Positions 42,572 to 51,331 of a stretch of DNA of 64,000 nucleotides are shown piece by piece. A program made the position numbers and the translations under genes. Numbering within the stretch: position 1 is the stretch's first letter; every line of letters starts with the position of its first letter. The DNA is from Olsenella_L kribbiana (GTDB taxonomy: Bacteria > Actinomycetota > Coriobacteriia > Coriobacteriales > Atopobiaceae), in NCBI RefSeq assembly GCF_036408795.1, contig NZ_JAZGJP010000001.1, positions 1-64,000 of the forward strand, read 5' to 3'. The notes beneath the pieces are model-generated. The model searched no databases. It was not told where the DNA came from and was given only the letters and a program-made list of their open reading frames with translations.

Positions 42572-43414
42572 ATGTGGCTCAATGAGATCTATCAGCATCT
42601 GAATCCGATAGCCATCCAGATCGGCCCTATTGCCATCAGGTGGTACGGCATCGCGTATCTCGCAGGCTTCATCTGCGCCTATCTCGTGATTAGGAGCCTG
42701 AACAGGCGCTGGGAGCTCGATATCGTGGAAGACGACCTGCTCTCGATCGTGATTGGCGTCGCCTTCGGTGTCATCATCGGTGCCCGCCTCTTCTATATCC
42801 TGTTCTATGGGGCTGGCTACTATCTTGCGCATCCTGCCTCGATCCTGGCCTTCAATGAGGGCGGCATGAGCTTCCATGGCGGGCTCTGTGGCGCCATTGT
42901 CGGTGGCTGGCTCGTCTGCCGCCATCTCCATATCTCGACGCTCTCAGTTGCAGACATGGCTGTCTGCGGCGCGCCTCTGGGCCTCTTCTTCGGCCGCTGC
43001 GCGAACTTCGTGAACGGTGAGCTCTGGGGCAAGCCGACCGATCTTCCCTGGGGCGTCATGTTCGAGACGGGCGGCAACGTCTACAGGCACCCGTCGCAGC
43101 TCTATGAAGCCATCCTCGAAGGACTTGTGATCTTCGTCGTCCTCTTTGCGCTCTCGAGGAAGAAGCCGCCCCGCCCCCAGGGCACGTTCATCGGCACGTT
43201 CCTCACGCTTTACGGCGTCTTCCGCTTCCTGATTGAGTTCGTGCGTCTTCCGGATGCACAGCTCGGCTATCTCCTCGGCACGAACTGGCTCACGATGGGG
43301 CAGTGTCTCTCGATCCCGATCTTCATCATCGGCCTCGTTATCCTTGCCTTTGCCCACAAGTATCAGCTGCCGCAGGTCGGCTACCTCAAGAAGGCACCGG
43401 CGCACACGAAATAG
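42572..43414 (+). CDS. lgt: Prolipoprotein diacylglyceryl transferase
   Basis: Transfers diacylglyceryl from phosphatidylglycerol to the lipobox Cys of prolipoproteins at the membrane. 280 residues with seven membrane segments. Diagnostic sequences are GARLFYILFY, MSFHGGLCGAI (catalytic-site His), the signature FGRCANFVNGELWG and HPSQLYEAILEG. GAGGAGCGCCC precedes ATG 42572. Followed by a strong bidirectional terminator. Confidence 0.96.
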   Translation: MWLNEIYQHLNPIAIQIGPIAIRWYGIAYLAGFICAYLVIRSLNRRWELDIVEDDLLSIVIGVAFGVIIGARLFYILFYGAGYYLAHPASILAFNEGGMSFHGGLCGAIVGGWLVCRHLHISTLSVADMAVCGAPLGLFFGRCANFVNGELWGKPTDLPWGVMFETGGNVYRHPSQLYEAILEGLVIFVVLFALSRKKPPRPQGTFIGTFLTLYGVFRFLIEFVRLPDAQLGYLLGTNWLTMGQCLSIPIFIIGLVILAFAHKYQLPQVGYLKKAPAHTK

Positions 43415-43428
43415 CGCCAGAATGAAGG

Positions 43429-43457
43429 AAGGCCAGGCTTGGTGCCTGGCCTTCCTC
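43429..43457. terminator. Bidirectional terminator after lgt
   Basis: GGAAGGCCAGGC (43429-43440) pairs with GCCTGGCCTTCC (43446-43457); serves lgt and the convergent acidic protein gene. Confidence 0.85.
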
Positions 43458-43477
43458 ATATATATCGCTCTTCTTCT

Positions 43478-43954
43478 CTATTCGAAGACGATGAACGGCT
43501 CCTCGTCGTATCCCTCGAGCTCGATATCGTCGCCCGTGAAGCCGAAAATCTCGCGTGCATCCTCGATCGCTGTGTCCTCTGCATCCTCGTCGTCCTCATC
43601 GGCGTCGTCTTCGTCGGCAGGTTCGCTTCTCATATCGTAGGAGATGGCTTCGTCTCCTTCTGCGAGAGGCGTTGCGCTCACGAGCGAGCAGAGGCCTTCG
43701 CGCGTCGGCACGATCTTCTGCCACTGCGTGACGAGCGGCTCTTCCGGCTCCTCTGCAAGCTCAATGAGGGAGTCGAGATAGATTTCCGTCGCTCCTTCGA
43801 GCAGGTCCGAATTCTGGCGGATGTCCTCGAAATGGTTTGCGAAATTCTCGAGCGCTTCATCGGCGTCGGCTGCCTTCACGATGCAGGGCATGAGGCAGTA
43901 GTTGTGTGCCTCGTCGAGCTCGTCGTTGTAGCTGAAGTTTCCGACATAGAGCAT
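43478..43954 (-). CDS. Acidic hypothetical protein (158 aa)
   Basis: 158-residue soluble protein with a folded-looking N-terminal part (MLYVGNFSYNDELDEAHNYC, then a helix with ADADEALENFANHFEDIR, EGATEIYLDSLIELAEEP) and a very acidic stretch (EPADEDDADEDDEDAED) before a short conserved-looking end, GFTGDDIELEGYDEEPFIVF. GGGAGGCACCTC before ATG 43954 is an excellent ribosome site. Looks like a small cytosolic protein rather than a nuclease or regulator; family not recognised. Lies upstream of, and divergent from, the riboswitch operon. Confidence 0.75.
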   Translation of the reverse strand: MLYVGNFSYNDELDEAHNYCLMPCIVKAADADEALENFANHFEDIRQNSDLLEGATEIYLDSLIELAEEPEEPLVTQWQKIVPTREGLCSLVSATPLAEGDEAISYDMRSEPADEDDADEDDEDAEDTAIEDAREIFGFTGDDIELEGYDEEPFIVFE

Positions 43955-44184
43955 GAGGTGCCTCCCTGGACGGCGTGACCTACAAGAGAGAGCCTAGCAG
44001 CTTGGCTTGTGTACGGAGTTCCCCTTGTGTGTGGACGGTGCCAGGAAACAGGGGAGAGGAGAAGGAGGACGAAAAGCTCCGAGCGCTTCCATGCGTTTTG
44101 CGCTGCCATTCAGCCAGATGCTTGCTAGACTGAAGTCAGAAGGCAGCAAGATACTGCCGAACAACATAGAGACACTGTCGGATG

Positions 44185-44350
44185 GAGAGGTTCGCTCCCT
44201 TGGAGCGATCAAAAGGGAACCCGGTCAGAATCCGGGACAGCCGCCACTACTGTATAGGGGAATGCCTGGACGCATATCCCATTGGGCTTCGGCCTGAGAA
44301 GGGGTCCAGGAAGGCATTGCCAGCCCCCAAGCCAGGAGACCTGCCCTCCA
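44185..44350 (+). promoter_or_regulatory. Cobalamin riboswitch
   Basis: Class I cobalamin riboswitch. In order: GGTTCGCTCCCT, AAAAGGGAACCCGGT, CAGAATCCGGGACAGCC, the GCCGCCACTACTGTA core, GGGGAATGCC, a variable peripheral stem, then GGCATTGCCAGCCCCCAAGC and the B12 box AAGCCAGGAGACCTGCC (44329-44345). It senses adenosyl- or methylcobalamin in the leader of the operon starting at 44475. Confidence 0.93.
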
Positions 44351-44447
44351 TCCTAAGGTCCGAAGCGTCCTGGGCAAAGGGGGAGGCTGGCCGGAACAGA
44401 TGGGGCAGCAGGCGTGGCCTGTCGCCCTCTCGGCGTCTGGCAGCCCG

Positions 44448-44464
44448 CTTTCCGGGGAGGAAAG
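44448..44464 (+). promoter_or_regulatory. Hairpin sequestering the ribosome site (expression platform)
   Basis: CTTTCC (44448-44453) pairs with GGAAAG (44459-44464), a 6-bp stem with GGGGA loop that buries the GGAGGAAAGGAAGGG ribosome site of the gene at 44475. This suggests the riboswitch acts on translation initiation. Confidence 0.5.
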
Positions 44465-44474
44465 GAAGGGCTCG

Positions 44475-47027
44475 ATGAAGCATCGGCCAGAAAATCCAGG
44501 ATATGCACGGCGCGTGCTGGCATTCGTGCTCAGCCTCTCGCTTGCCTGGTGCCAGCTGCCAAAGCCGGCGTTCGCTGCGGACGGGGTGGGCGGAAACCTG
44601 CAGGAGACTGCCCAGGCTGCACCCGCACAGGAAGCTTATGTGGCCGGCTCGGGCACTGCGGCGTCGCAGGCCTCCTCTCTTTCGGCAAAGGATGGGGACA
44701 GCAAGGAGAACGGAACCTCTTCTGCGACAGAGGTGTCTGTCACGACAGACGAGAGCCCAGCTTCCGGAAAGAATGCCGATGCCTCCTCAGAACAGAAGAC
44801 GCAGGCTTCAGCCGCAGCTTCTGGCACGACCACGGAACCTGCAGCAGATGCCGGGGCAGATGTGGCCGAGATCTCCGTCAGGATTCGCGTGATCGGTCCC
44901 GATGCAGCGGGCAACGTCAGCGACTGGCTTGCCGAGAAGACGGTGAAGATAGCGTCCGGAAAGACTGCTCAGGACCTCACACAGCAGGCATTTGCCGGCA
45001 CACTCACGGCAGACATCGAGCCCTCTGCCTGGGGTGCCTACCTGGATACGATCACGTCGCCTATCGATGGAAAAGCCTATGGCTCTGATAAGGCGACAAA
45101 GAAGTATTGGCAGCTCTTCGTGGATGGTACGCCATCCGCTCTTGGCATGTCCCAGGTAACGCTCGCAGAGGGTTCCGAGATCGTCTGGTACTACTCTGCA
45201 TATGGTGCGTCTCTTGCGGATGCAAAGGTCGTGAGCGATCCGAGCCTCGAAGTGTCTGATGCTTCAGCCACGCGCACGGAGGGAACGGCCGAGTGGGCAG
45301 GCTTCAATCAGGGCATGCAGGGAGGTGCCGTCACGGCTGAGACGCCGACCACGGCTGCAGGCACGGCCCTTGCCTGGAATCCTGTACAGATCGGCATGGG
45401 TGCCTCCGACCCGGTGCTCGTGGATGGAAAGCTCTATATGGTCTCTGCCGGCACGCTCCAGGTCATCGATTCCTCGACAGGCGAAGTCCTGGCAACGAAG
45501 AAGATCTCGACGAAATCAGGCTTCTTCTGCCGTCCGGTCTATGCAGAAGGCCTTCTGATCGTTCCTGTCGATGATGGCCGCCTCATGGCTTACACGCTCT
45601 ACGATGCTTCAGGCACCGATTCCTTGAAGCTTGTCTGGGAGACGCCGCGCATCGAGGCTTCCGGCGCGACGCAGACGCTCTCGTCCCTCACAGTGGCAGA
45701 CGGCCGCGTCTTTGCCGCGTTCTCTGTCGTCGATTGGATGAACCCGCTCGATGGCACGGGCTACATCGTCTCGGCATCCCTCGCGGACGGCTCGAGCTGG
45801 CAGGTCACGACGGAGAACGACGAATACTACTGGGCAGGTGCCGCCTCCCATGGTTCTGACATCGTGATTGCAGACGAGAAGGGCTACGCCTACCTCCTGA
45901 GCGGCACGGATGGATCCGAGATTGCGTCTGTGAACCTCGGGAACGCCAGCCACGCGAGCATCACGAAGGTGTCTGATACGGAGTATCTTGCCGTGACGAC
46001 AGATGGCGTGCTCCATGTTCTGAGCGTCCAGAACGGCACCATTGCCGAGACCGCATCCGTCAAGTTTGCCGACCGCTCGACCTCGACGGCGGTCGTATCC
46101 GGCTCTGTCGCCTTCGTCGGCGGCTCTCTGAACGGTTCTGGCTGGCCCTATACTGGCACCCTTTCTGCCATCGACCTTGCCCGCGTAGGCGAGGTGGGCT
46201 ATGTGCCCCAGACCATCGAGATCGGTGCAGGTGCCGTGCAGGCAACGCCTCTCGTGGCGCAGAGCAGCTCGGGCCTCTCCATCTATGTGACGGCGAACAG
46301 CACGCCGGGCGGCCTTTTCCTCGCGAGCTACCGGAATGGCAACCTGTCGGAAGCCCAGACCATCTTCACGCCGGAAAGCTCGTACCAGAACTACTGCACC
46401 GCATCGCCCATTGCCTCGAAGATGGGCCTCATCTTCTACACGAACGACTCCGGCTATCTCTTCGCGCTCAAGAATGTGGCCATCTGGACCATCTATTTCG
46501 ATACCGAGGGCGGAAGCAGCATGGCGCACAAGACGGTGGCTGCCGGAACGGCAGCAGGCTCGCTCGATGAACCGACACGTGATGGCTACACATTTGCGGG
46601 CTGGTATCTCGACAAGGAATGCATGAAGTCCTTCGATGCCTCCTTTATAGGCGAAGGCGGCACGACGCTGACGCTTCATGCCAAATGGACGAAGAATGCA
46701 GCGGCGCCCGCTCCGCGAACGGATGCAGACGGAGCTGCCCCTAAGACGCGCCCTGCGCGCACGCCGGCAGCTCCGTCTTCTGTGCCTGCAGTCCAGACAG
46801 CTGACGAGAGCACTATGACAGATGAAGCGGCACCTGTCCTGGCGCAGTCCGCCAGCAGGGGCTCTTCTTCCGGGAGCCCGGAGGATGTCAGCGCGGCCGC
46901 AGCCGGTAGCGCTGACATGACCGGTGCTGCGCAGGACACATGGAAGATTGCGGTGCCCATCGCGCTGCTCGCTCTTGGCCTCTTCCTGACCCTTCTCGCA
47001 CTCAGGCGCAGAAAGCAGGAGAGATAG
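44475..47027 (+). CDS. Secreted, membrane-anchored DUF4430 beta-propeller protein
   Basis: 850 residues. Signal peptide MKHRPENPGYARRVLAFVLS.. ending near PAFA-ADG. A Ser/Thr/Ala-rich linker (40-130), a DUF4430 (transcobalamin C-terminal-like) domain at about 132-245 (IRVIGPDAAGNVSDWL... KYWQLFVDGTPSALG... LAEGSEIVWYYSAYG), a PQQ-type beta-propeller at about 285-665 with repeated WD-like strands, one InlB-type repeat at 668-740 (DTEGGSSMAHKTV, GYTFAGWYLDKE, LTLHAKWTK), a Ser/Ala/Pro stalk and a C-terminal membrane segment plus RRRKQER (822-850). Directly under the cobalamin riboswitch and first of the operon. I infer a corrinoid-capturing surface protein; the propeller may bind carrier proteins or the wall. 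Confidence 0.85.
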   Translation: MKHRPENPGYARRVLAFVLSLSLAWCQLPKPAFAADGVGGNLQETAQAAPAQEAYVAGSGTAASQASSLSAKDGDSKENGTSSATEVSVTTDESPASGKNADASSEQKTQASAAASGTTTEPAADAGADVAEISVRIRVIGPDAAGNVSDWLAEKTVKIASGKTAQDLTQQAFAGTLTADIEPSAWGAYLDTITSPIDGKAYGSDKATKKYWQLFVDGTPSALGMSQVTLAEGSEIVWYYSAYGASLADAKVVSDPSLEVSDASATRTEGTAEWAGFNQGMQGGAVTAETPTTAAGTALAWNPVQIGMGASDPVLVDGKLYMVSAGTLQVIDSSTGEVLATKKISTKSGFFCRPVYAEGLLIVPVDDGRLMAYTLYDASGTDSLKLVWETPRIEASGATQTLSSLTVADGRVFAAFSVVDWMNPLDGTGYIVSASLADGSSWQVTTENDEYYWAGAASHGSDIVIADEKGYAYLLSGTDGSEIASVNLGNASHASITKVSDTEYLAVTTDGVLHVLSVQNGTIAETASVKFADRSTSTAVVSGSVAFVGGSLNGSGWPYTGTLSAIDLARVGEVGYVPQTIEIGAGAVQATPLVAQSSSGLSIYVTANSTPGGLFLASYRNGNLSEAQTIFTPESSYQNYCTASPIASKMGLIFYTNDSGYLFALKNVAIWTIYFDTEGGSSMAHKTVAAGTAAGSLDEPTRDGYTFAGWYLDKECMKSFDASFIGEGGTTLTLHAKWTKNAAAPAPRTDADGAAPKTRPARTPAAPSSVPAVQTADESTMTDEAAPVLAQSASRGSSSGSPEDVSAAAAGSADMTGAAQDTWKIAVPIALLALGLFLTLLALRRRKQER

Positions 47028-47028
47028 C

Positions 47029-48177
47029 GTGGCAGGATACATCGTCCATGACCCTGAGGGCGAAGAGGGCGGGCAGAAAGCAGGGGACAGGAGGCGCTTA
47101 GGCTGGAAGCTGCCGCTTGCCGCGGGACTCGTCCTTGTGGCAGCAGCCCTTGCCGGCTTTGTCGCGCTCCTGGGGCCGAATCTGGTCTCGGCCTCGTCCA
47201 TCGCGGATAGCGCAAGCGTGGTCCAGGAGCAGCCAGCACTTACAGAAGCCCGCATCCAGGCGGCGCTCGGGGATCTTGTGTGGCAGGGAGAGGATGTCGG
47301 CCTCGACCCCTCTTCTACTGCAGTCACGATCCAGGACGACGGAAGCATCCTCGTATCTGTGGTGGATGACGGGGCGGCCCAGGACGTTGTGCCGCTTGCG
47401 GCAAAGCGCCTCCTCGCCCTTGCACAGTGGATAGAAGACCAAACAGGTGCGGATGCACCCGCCGTCTCCTGGAGCGTCAGCACGACAGCGGGCGTCCAGG
47501 TCTTCGAAGGCACGCTCGACGCAGGGGCGTCTCCTTCGCCAGAGGCCCGAAGCACGAAGGAGCTTCTCTCTGCGCTGTCGTCCTACAAGCTCTCCGATGC
47601 AACCTGGCAGGACCTTGGCCTTGCCGATGCGCCGGAATCCGGGGGCGGCGACAGCGCGGATGCAGCGGGTGATGCGGCAGCTGCAGACGATGGGTCCTCC
47701 AAGAAGGGCTCCGACAGCACAGCGGGCCCCGCCTCGCCTCAGAGCAGCGCTTCTCCTGGCGCCGGGGCGCCTGGAGGCTCTTCGGACCCTCCCGATCGGG
47801 TTCAGGGCGGAGGCCCGACGAGCCCATCATCTCCATCGGGGGGTGCAGCACCTGCTGGCACGTCTTCTGCACCGTCCCGGATCGCGGTCACGGTTTCTGT
47901 CGATTCCACGCTCGGTGGCGGCAACTCAACGTCTGCTTCGGCCAGCGTGCCCTTAGGCTCATCGGTCCTCGATGCGCTTGAGGCTGCAGGGTATAGCGTA
48001 AGCACGCAGAACACGCAGTACGGAATCTATATCACAGGGATTGGCGGCGTCGAGGCGAGCTCGCGCGACAGGCGTGGCTGGGTCTATGCCGTGAACGGCG
48101 TCGAGCCTTCCTGTTCCGCTGCGAACTATGTGCTCTCATCTGGTGACGCGATTGCGTGGGCCTATGTCTCCTACTGA
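47029..48177 (+). CDS. Second DUF4430 membrane protein
   Basis: 382 residues. Short cytosolic N-terminus, one membrane segment (about LPLAAGLVLVAAALAGFVALL), an extracellular domain of about 130 residues that I do not recognise, a long Ser/Gly/Pro-rich linker (200-285), and a C-terminal DUF4430 domain (about 286-382: VTVSVDSTLGG, SSVLDALEAAGYSVS, GIYITGIGGVEASS, RGWVYAVNGVEPS, GDAIAWAYVSY). GTG 47029 with AGGAG just upstream, only 1 nt after the preceding stop. Probably works beside the first DUF4430 protein, passing cobalamin towards the ECF importer; direct binding is not proven. Confidence 0.82.
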   Translation: MAGYIVHDPEGEEGGQKAGDRRRLGWKLPLAAGLVLVAAALAGFVALLGPNLVSASSIADSASVVQEQPALTEARIQAALGDLVWQGEDVGLDPSSTAVTIQDDGSILVSVVDDGAAQDVVPLAAKRLLALAQWIEDQTGADAPAVSWSVSTTAGVQVFEGTLDAGASPSPEARSTKELLSALSSYKLSDATWQDLGLADAPESGGGDSADAAGDAAAADDGSSKKGSDSTAGPASPQSSASPGAGAPGGSSDPPDRVQGGGPTSPSSPSGGAAPAGTSSAPSRIAVTVSVDSTLGGGNSTSASASVPLGSSVLDALEAAGYSVSTQNTQYGIYITGIGGVEASSRDRRGWVYAVNGVEPSCSAANYVLSSGDAIAWAYVSY

Positions 48178-49078
48178 TGATTTCGGGGAGAGAGGGGCGA
48201 ACGTCTCGGAGACACTCCGTCCCTTCGCCTCCTTCCATCCAGCCGTTGCGCTTGCCGCAGGAACCGCCCTTCTGCTCTTTGCCATGTTTGCCCTGCAGCC
48301 GGTCTATGTGTGCCTGAGTCTCGTCTCAGCATTCGTGCTCTCAGGAATTCTCCATGGCTGGACGCGTACGCTTGCAAAGCTTCGCTGGCAGCTGGGCCTT
48401 GTCCTTCTCATGGCCTGCGTGAATGCTCTCTTTGCCGGGTATGGGGCAACGACGCTTTGCGTGCTCGGCCCCTTCACGATTAAGCTCGAGAGCCTCGCCT
48501 ATGGGGCGATGATGGGTGCAGTCCTTCTTTCTGTCATGCTCTGGTGCGAGAACCTCAGCTCCATGGTGAGCGAGGACGAGATCATGCAGATGATGGGCAC
48601 GAAGGCGCCTGCTACGGCGACGACTTTGGCTATCGCTGCCCAGCTCGTGCCCCAGAGCATGAGGAGATATCACGCCGTGAAGGACGTCCATCTCGCGACG
48701 ACTGCCGCAAGGCAGCCCTCGTCTGCCAAGGAGCGGACCGATATCCTGGCGGGAGGGATCCTGCTCTCCTGGATGCTCGAGGACTCGATCGGACGTGCCG
48801 ATGCGATGCGCGCCCGCGGGTGGGCACGGGGGCAGAAGCGGTCAGCCTTCCAGACGCACGAATTCCATGCACGGGATGCCGTGGCGCTTATCGGCCTTGC
48901 CGCGCTCGGGCTTGCCTCGGCTGTGCCTGCGGGCATGGCGGTCGGACAATGGCACTTCTATCCCACAATGCCTACGCTTGTCTTCTGGTGGGGCTATGTG
49001 CCCTATATGATGCTTGCAGCCCTGCCCATAGGATCTCTCGTGCATGAGCGGATGCTCTGGCGGAAGGAGGAGAGATGA
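48164..49078 (+). CDS. ecfT: ECF transporter T component (CbiQ/EcfT)
   Basis: 304-residue membrane scaffold of an energy-coupling factor importer, bridging ATPases and the S component. FHPAVALAAG at the start, several membrane segments, the coupling helix with SEDEIMQMM, and ADAMRARGWARG as the Ala-Arg-Gly coupling motif that touches the ATPase. ATG 48164 lies inside the previous gene (14-nt overlap). It has no strong ribosome site, which fits translational coupling. Its stop overlaps the ATPase start (ATGA). Confidence 0.9.
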   Translation: MSPTDDFGERGANVSETLRPFASFHPAVALAAGTALLLFAMFALQPVYVCLSLVSAFVLSGILHGWTRTLAKLRWQLGLVLLMACVNALFAGYGATTLCVLGPFTIKLESLAYGAMMGAVLLSVMLWCENLSSMVSEDEIMQMMGTKAPATATTLAIAAQLVPQSMRRYHAVKDVHLATTAARQPSSAKERTDILAGGILLSWMLEDSIGRADAMRARGWARGQKRSAFQTHEFHARDAVALIGLAALGLASAVPAGMAVGQWHFYPTMPTLVFWWGYVPYMMLAALPIGSLVHERMLWRKEER

Positions 49079-50508
49079 CAGAAAGCGCTCTGGAGTTCAG
49101 CCACGTGAGCTTTGCCTATGCAGTGCCGGAAGGGGAGCGGCAGGGGCCAGATGTCCTTGCCGACATCACATTCTCCGTGCCGGAAGGCTCCTTCACGATC
49201 CTCTCCGGCCAGAATGGCTCGGGCAAGACAACGCTTCTGCGTCTCGCGAAGCCAGAGCTGGCACCTCACGGCAGGTTTTCTGGCACTATCTCCTTCTTCG
49301 GACGTCCGATTGATGCACTCTCTCCGGCCGAGTCTGCCTCTGGCATCGGATACGTGTTCCAGGACCCCGAGAGCCAGATCGTCTGCGATACGGTCTGGCA
49401 CGAGCTTGCCTTCGGCCTCGAGAATCTGGGCTCGACGCAGGAAGAGATGCGCCAGCGCATAGCCGAGACCTGCTATTTCTTCGGTATCGACTCCTGGTTC
49501 CGGAAGCGCACCTCCGAGCTTTCAGGCGGACAGAAGCAGATTCTTGCCCTGGCATCGCTCATGGTCATGAGGCCACGTCTTCTCCTCCTGGACGAGCCGA
49601 CCTCCATGCTCGATCCGCTTGCCGCAAAGACCTTCCTGGGGCTGCTCTGGCGCATGAACCAGGAGCTCGGCATCACTGTCATCGTCGCGACGCACGACCC
49701 AGCCACGCTTGTCCCCTATGCAGACAGGGCCTTCACGCTTTCCGCAGGAGGCACGCTTGCAGAGGCAGAGGCCAGAGCCTTTGCAGAGGCACCCTCAGCG
49801 CTTTCTGGCATGGCGGCCGTGCATCCTGCTGCAGCTGGTGTGGCAGCAGAGCTTGAGCGCGTCTACCAGCGCTATGCCGCGCGTGCCCCCTGGGTGCTTC
49901 GCGACCTCTCGTTTGCGGTGCCTGAGGGAAGCTTCAGCGTGCTTCTGGGCGGCAATGGATCGGGCAAGTCGACGGCGCTTGCTGTACTTGCAGGCATCGC
50001 TTCGGTGCAGCATGGAAAGGCGAGGAACGCCCATGCGAAGATGCAGGCGTTCCTGCCGCAGAACCCGCGCGCGCTCTTCGAGAAGCCGTCCATCTCAGAG
50101 GAGCTTCTGGAATGGGGACCTTCTGTTGGCTATGGCAGGAAAGAGGCTCTGGAGGTGCTCGAGGCCCTGGGCCTTCCTCAGGACGAGGCATTCCTCGCAC
50201 GGCACCCCTACGACGTCTCGGGCGGGCAGGAAGAGCTCCTGGCGATTGCGAAGCTGCTGCTTGCGAAGCCGGAGATCCTGCTTCTGGATGAGCCGACGAC
50301 GGGACTTGACCGGAGCTCGAAGAGAAGGCTGGCTGCGGCGCTCCAGAAGGTGCAGGAGGCAGGCACGACCATCGTCTGCGCGACGCACGATACCGAGCTT
50401 GTGCGAGCGCTAGCCAATACGGTCACGCTCATCTTCGATGGGGGAGCGGCAGTGAGCACGGATGCAGAGGGCTTCCTTTCGAGAAGCTGGCTCTGGGGGC
50501 ACAGATGA
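49075..50508 (+). CDS. ecfA: Fused double ECF ATPase (EcfA1-EcfA2)
   Basis: 477 residues holding two complete ABC ATPase domains, so one protein provides both EcfA and EcfA'. Domain 1: Walker A GQNGSGKTT, Q-loop FQDPESQIV, signature LSGGQKQ, Walker B LLLLDEPTS. Domain 2: Walker A GGNGSGKST, signature VSGGQEE, Walker B ILLLDEPTT. The Q-loop of domain 1 (DPESQ) is the ECF type. ATGA overlap with ecfT; overlap with the S component gene. Drives import through ecfT. Confidence 0.93.
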   Translation: MTESALEFSHVSFAYAVPEGERQGPDVLADITFSVPEGSFTILSGQNGSGKTTLLRLAKPELAPHGRFSGTISFFGRPIDALSPAESASGIGYVFQDPESQIVCDTVWHELAFGLENLGSTQEEMRQRIAETCYFFGIDSWFRKRTSELSGGQKQILALASLMVMRPRLLLLDEPTSMLDPLAAKTFLGLLWRMNQELGITVIVATHDPATLVPYADRAFTLSAGGTLAEAEARAFAEAPSALSGMAAVHPAAAGVAAELERVYQRYAARAPWVLRDLSFAVPEGSFSVLLGGNGSGKSTALAVLAGIASVQHGKARNAHAKMQAFLPQNPRALFEKPSISEELLEWGPSVGYGRKEALEVLEALGLPQDEAFLARHPYDVSGGQEELLAIAKLLLAKPEILLLDEPTTGLDRSSKRRLAAALQKVQEAGTTIVCATHDTELVRALANTVTLIFDGGAAVSTDAEGFLSRSWLWGHR

Positions 50509-51188
50509 TGTGGCAGCGCATCCTCAAGGCCTCGGAGCCCCTGGTCCTGGCCCTTGTCCCTCTCCTCATGCTCTGGTCTGCCTGGGCGGGCTCTGCCATA
50601 TCGGGCGGGCTTGCGCTCCTTGCGGCAGCCGTTGCCATCCTCTTCATGTTCGCCCGCATCGAGGCGGGAAAGCCGGCGCTCCGGCAGATGATGCCTGTAG
50701 CCTGCCTTTCTGCTCTGGCGGCAGCGGGCAGGATCCTCTTTGCGGCTGTGCCCGATGTGAAGCCGGTCTCTGCCATCGCAATACTTTCAGGGGCGCTTCT
50801 GGGGCCGGAGAGCGGCTTTGCCGTCGGCGCCTTCGCAGCGCTCCTCTCGAACTTCTTTTTCGGGCAGGGCGCCTGGACACCGCTCCAGATGTATGCCTGG
50901 GGGCTTGTAGGCTATCTCGGAGGCGTTCTGGCACGTCATGGGCTCTTGCATAGCAAGTGGCAGCTCGCCGTCTCAGGCGTGCTCTCAGGCCTTCTCTATG
51001 GGGCAATCCTCAATGGCTGGTATGTCCTGGGCTATGTGCGTCCGCTCGTGCCCGAGACTGTCATTGCCGCCTTCCTCGCAGGACTGCCGCTCGACCTCGT
51101 GCATGGGCTTTCTACCGCTGGATTCCTGCTGCTTGTCTGGATTCCTTGGGGCAGATCGCTCAGACGTGCTCTGGCGCGCTATGATTGA
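50505..51188 (+). CDS. ECF transporter S component, probably for cobalamin
   Basis: 227 residues, about six membrane segments, as in other S components. GRILFAAVPDVKPVSAIAIL, ALLGPESGFAVGAFAALLSN and FFFGQGAWTPLQMYAWGLVG define the family; similar S components (CbrT-like group) sit with cobalamin riboswitches in other bacteria, which is family knowledge and not a search result. Start ATG 50505 overlaps the ATPase stop (ATGATG). Last gene of the riboswitch operon. A related corrinoid precursor is the alternative substrate. Confidence 0.82.
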   Translation: MMWQRILKASEPLVLALVPLLMLWSAWAGSAISGGLALLAAAVAILFMFARIEAGKPALRQMMPVACLSALAAAGRILFAAVPDVKPVSAIAILSGALLGPESGFAVGAFAALLSNFFFGQGAWTPLQMYAWGLVGYLGGVLARHGLLHSKWQLAVSGVLSGLLYGAILNGWYVLGYVRPLVPETVIAAFLAGLPLDLVHGLSTAGFLLLVWIPWGRSLRRALARYD

Positions 51189-51268
51189 TAGCCGCACAAA
51201 CGCAGATTGTACGTACCACCATGGCTTCCGGGGACCTTCGCAGAGGTGCCACACTTCGGCATCTTCTA

Positions 51269-51298
51269 TTTGCAAAGTCATCCCTGCTTTTGTATTAT
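51269..51298 (+). promoter_or_regulatory. Promoter of the YebC-family gene
   Basis: TTTGCA (51269-51274) and TATTAT (51293-51298) with an 18-base spacer, in the 143-base gap ahead of the gene at 51332. Confidence 0.6.
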
Positions 51299-51331
51299 CT
51301 GTATGTTTTGCCAATCTAGAAGGAGATGTGC

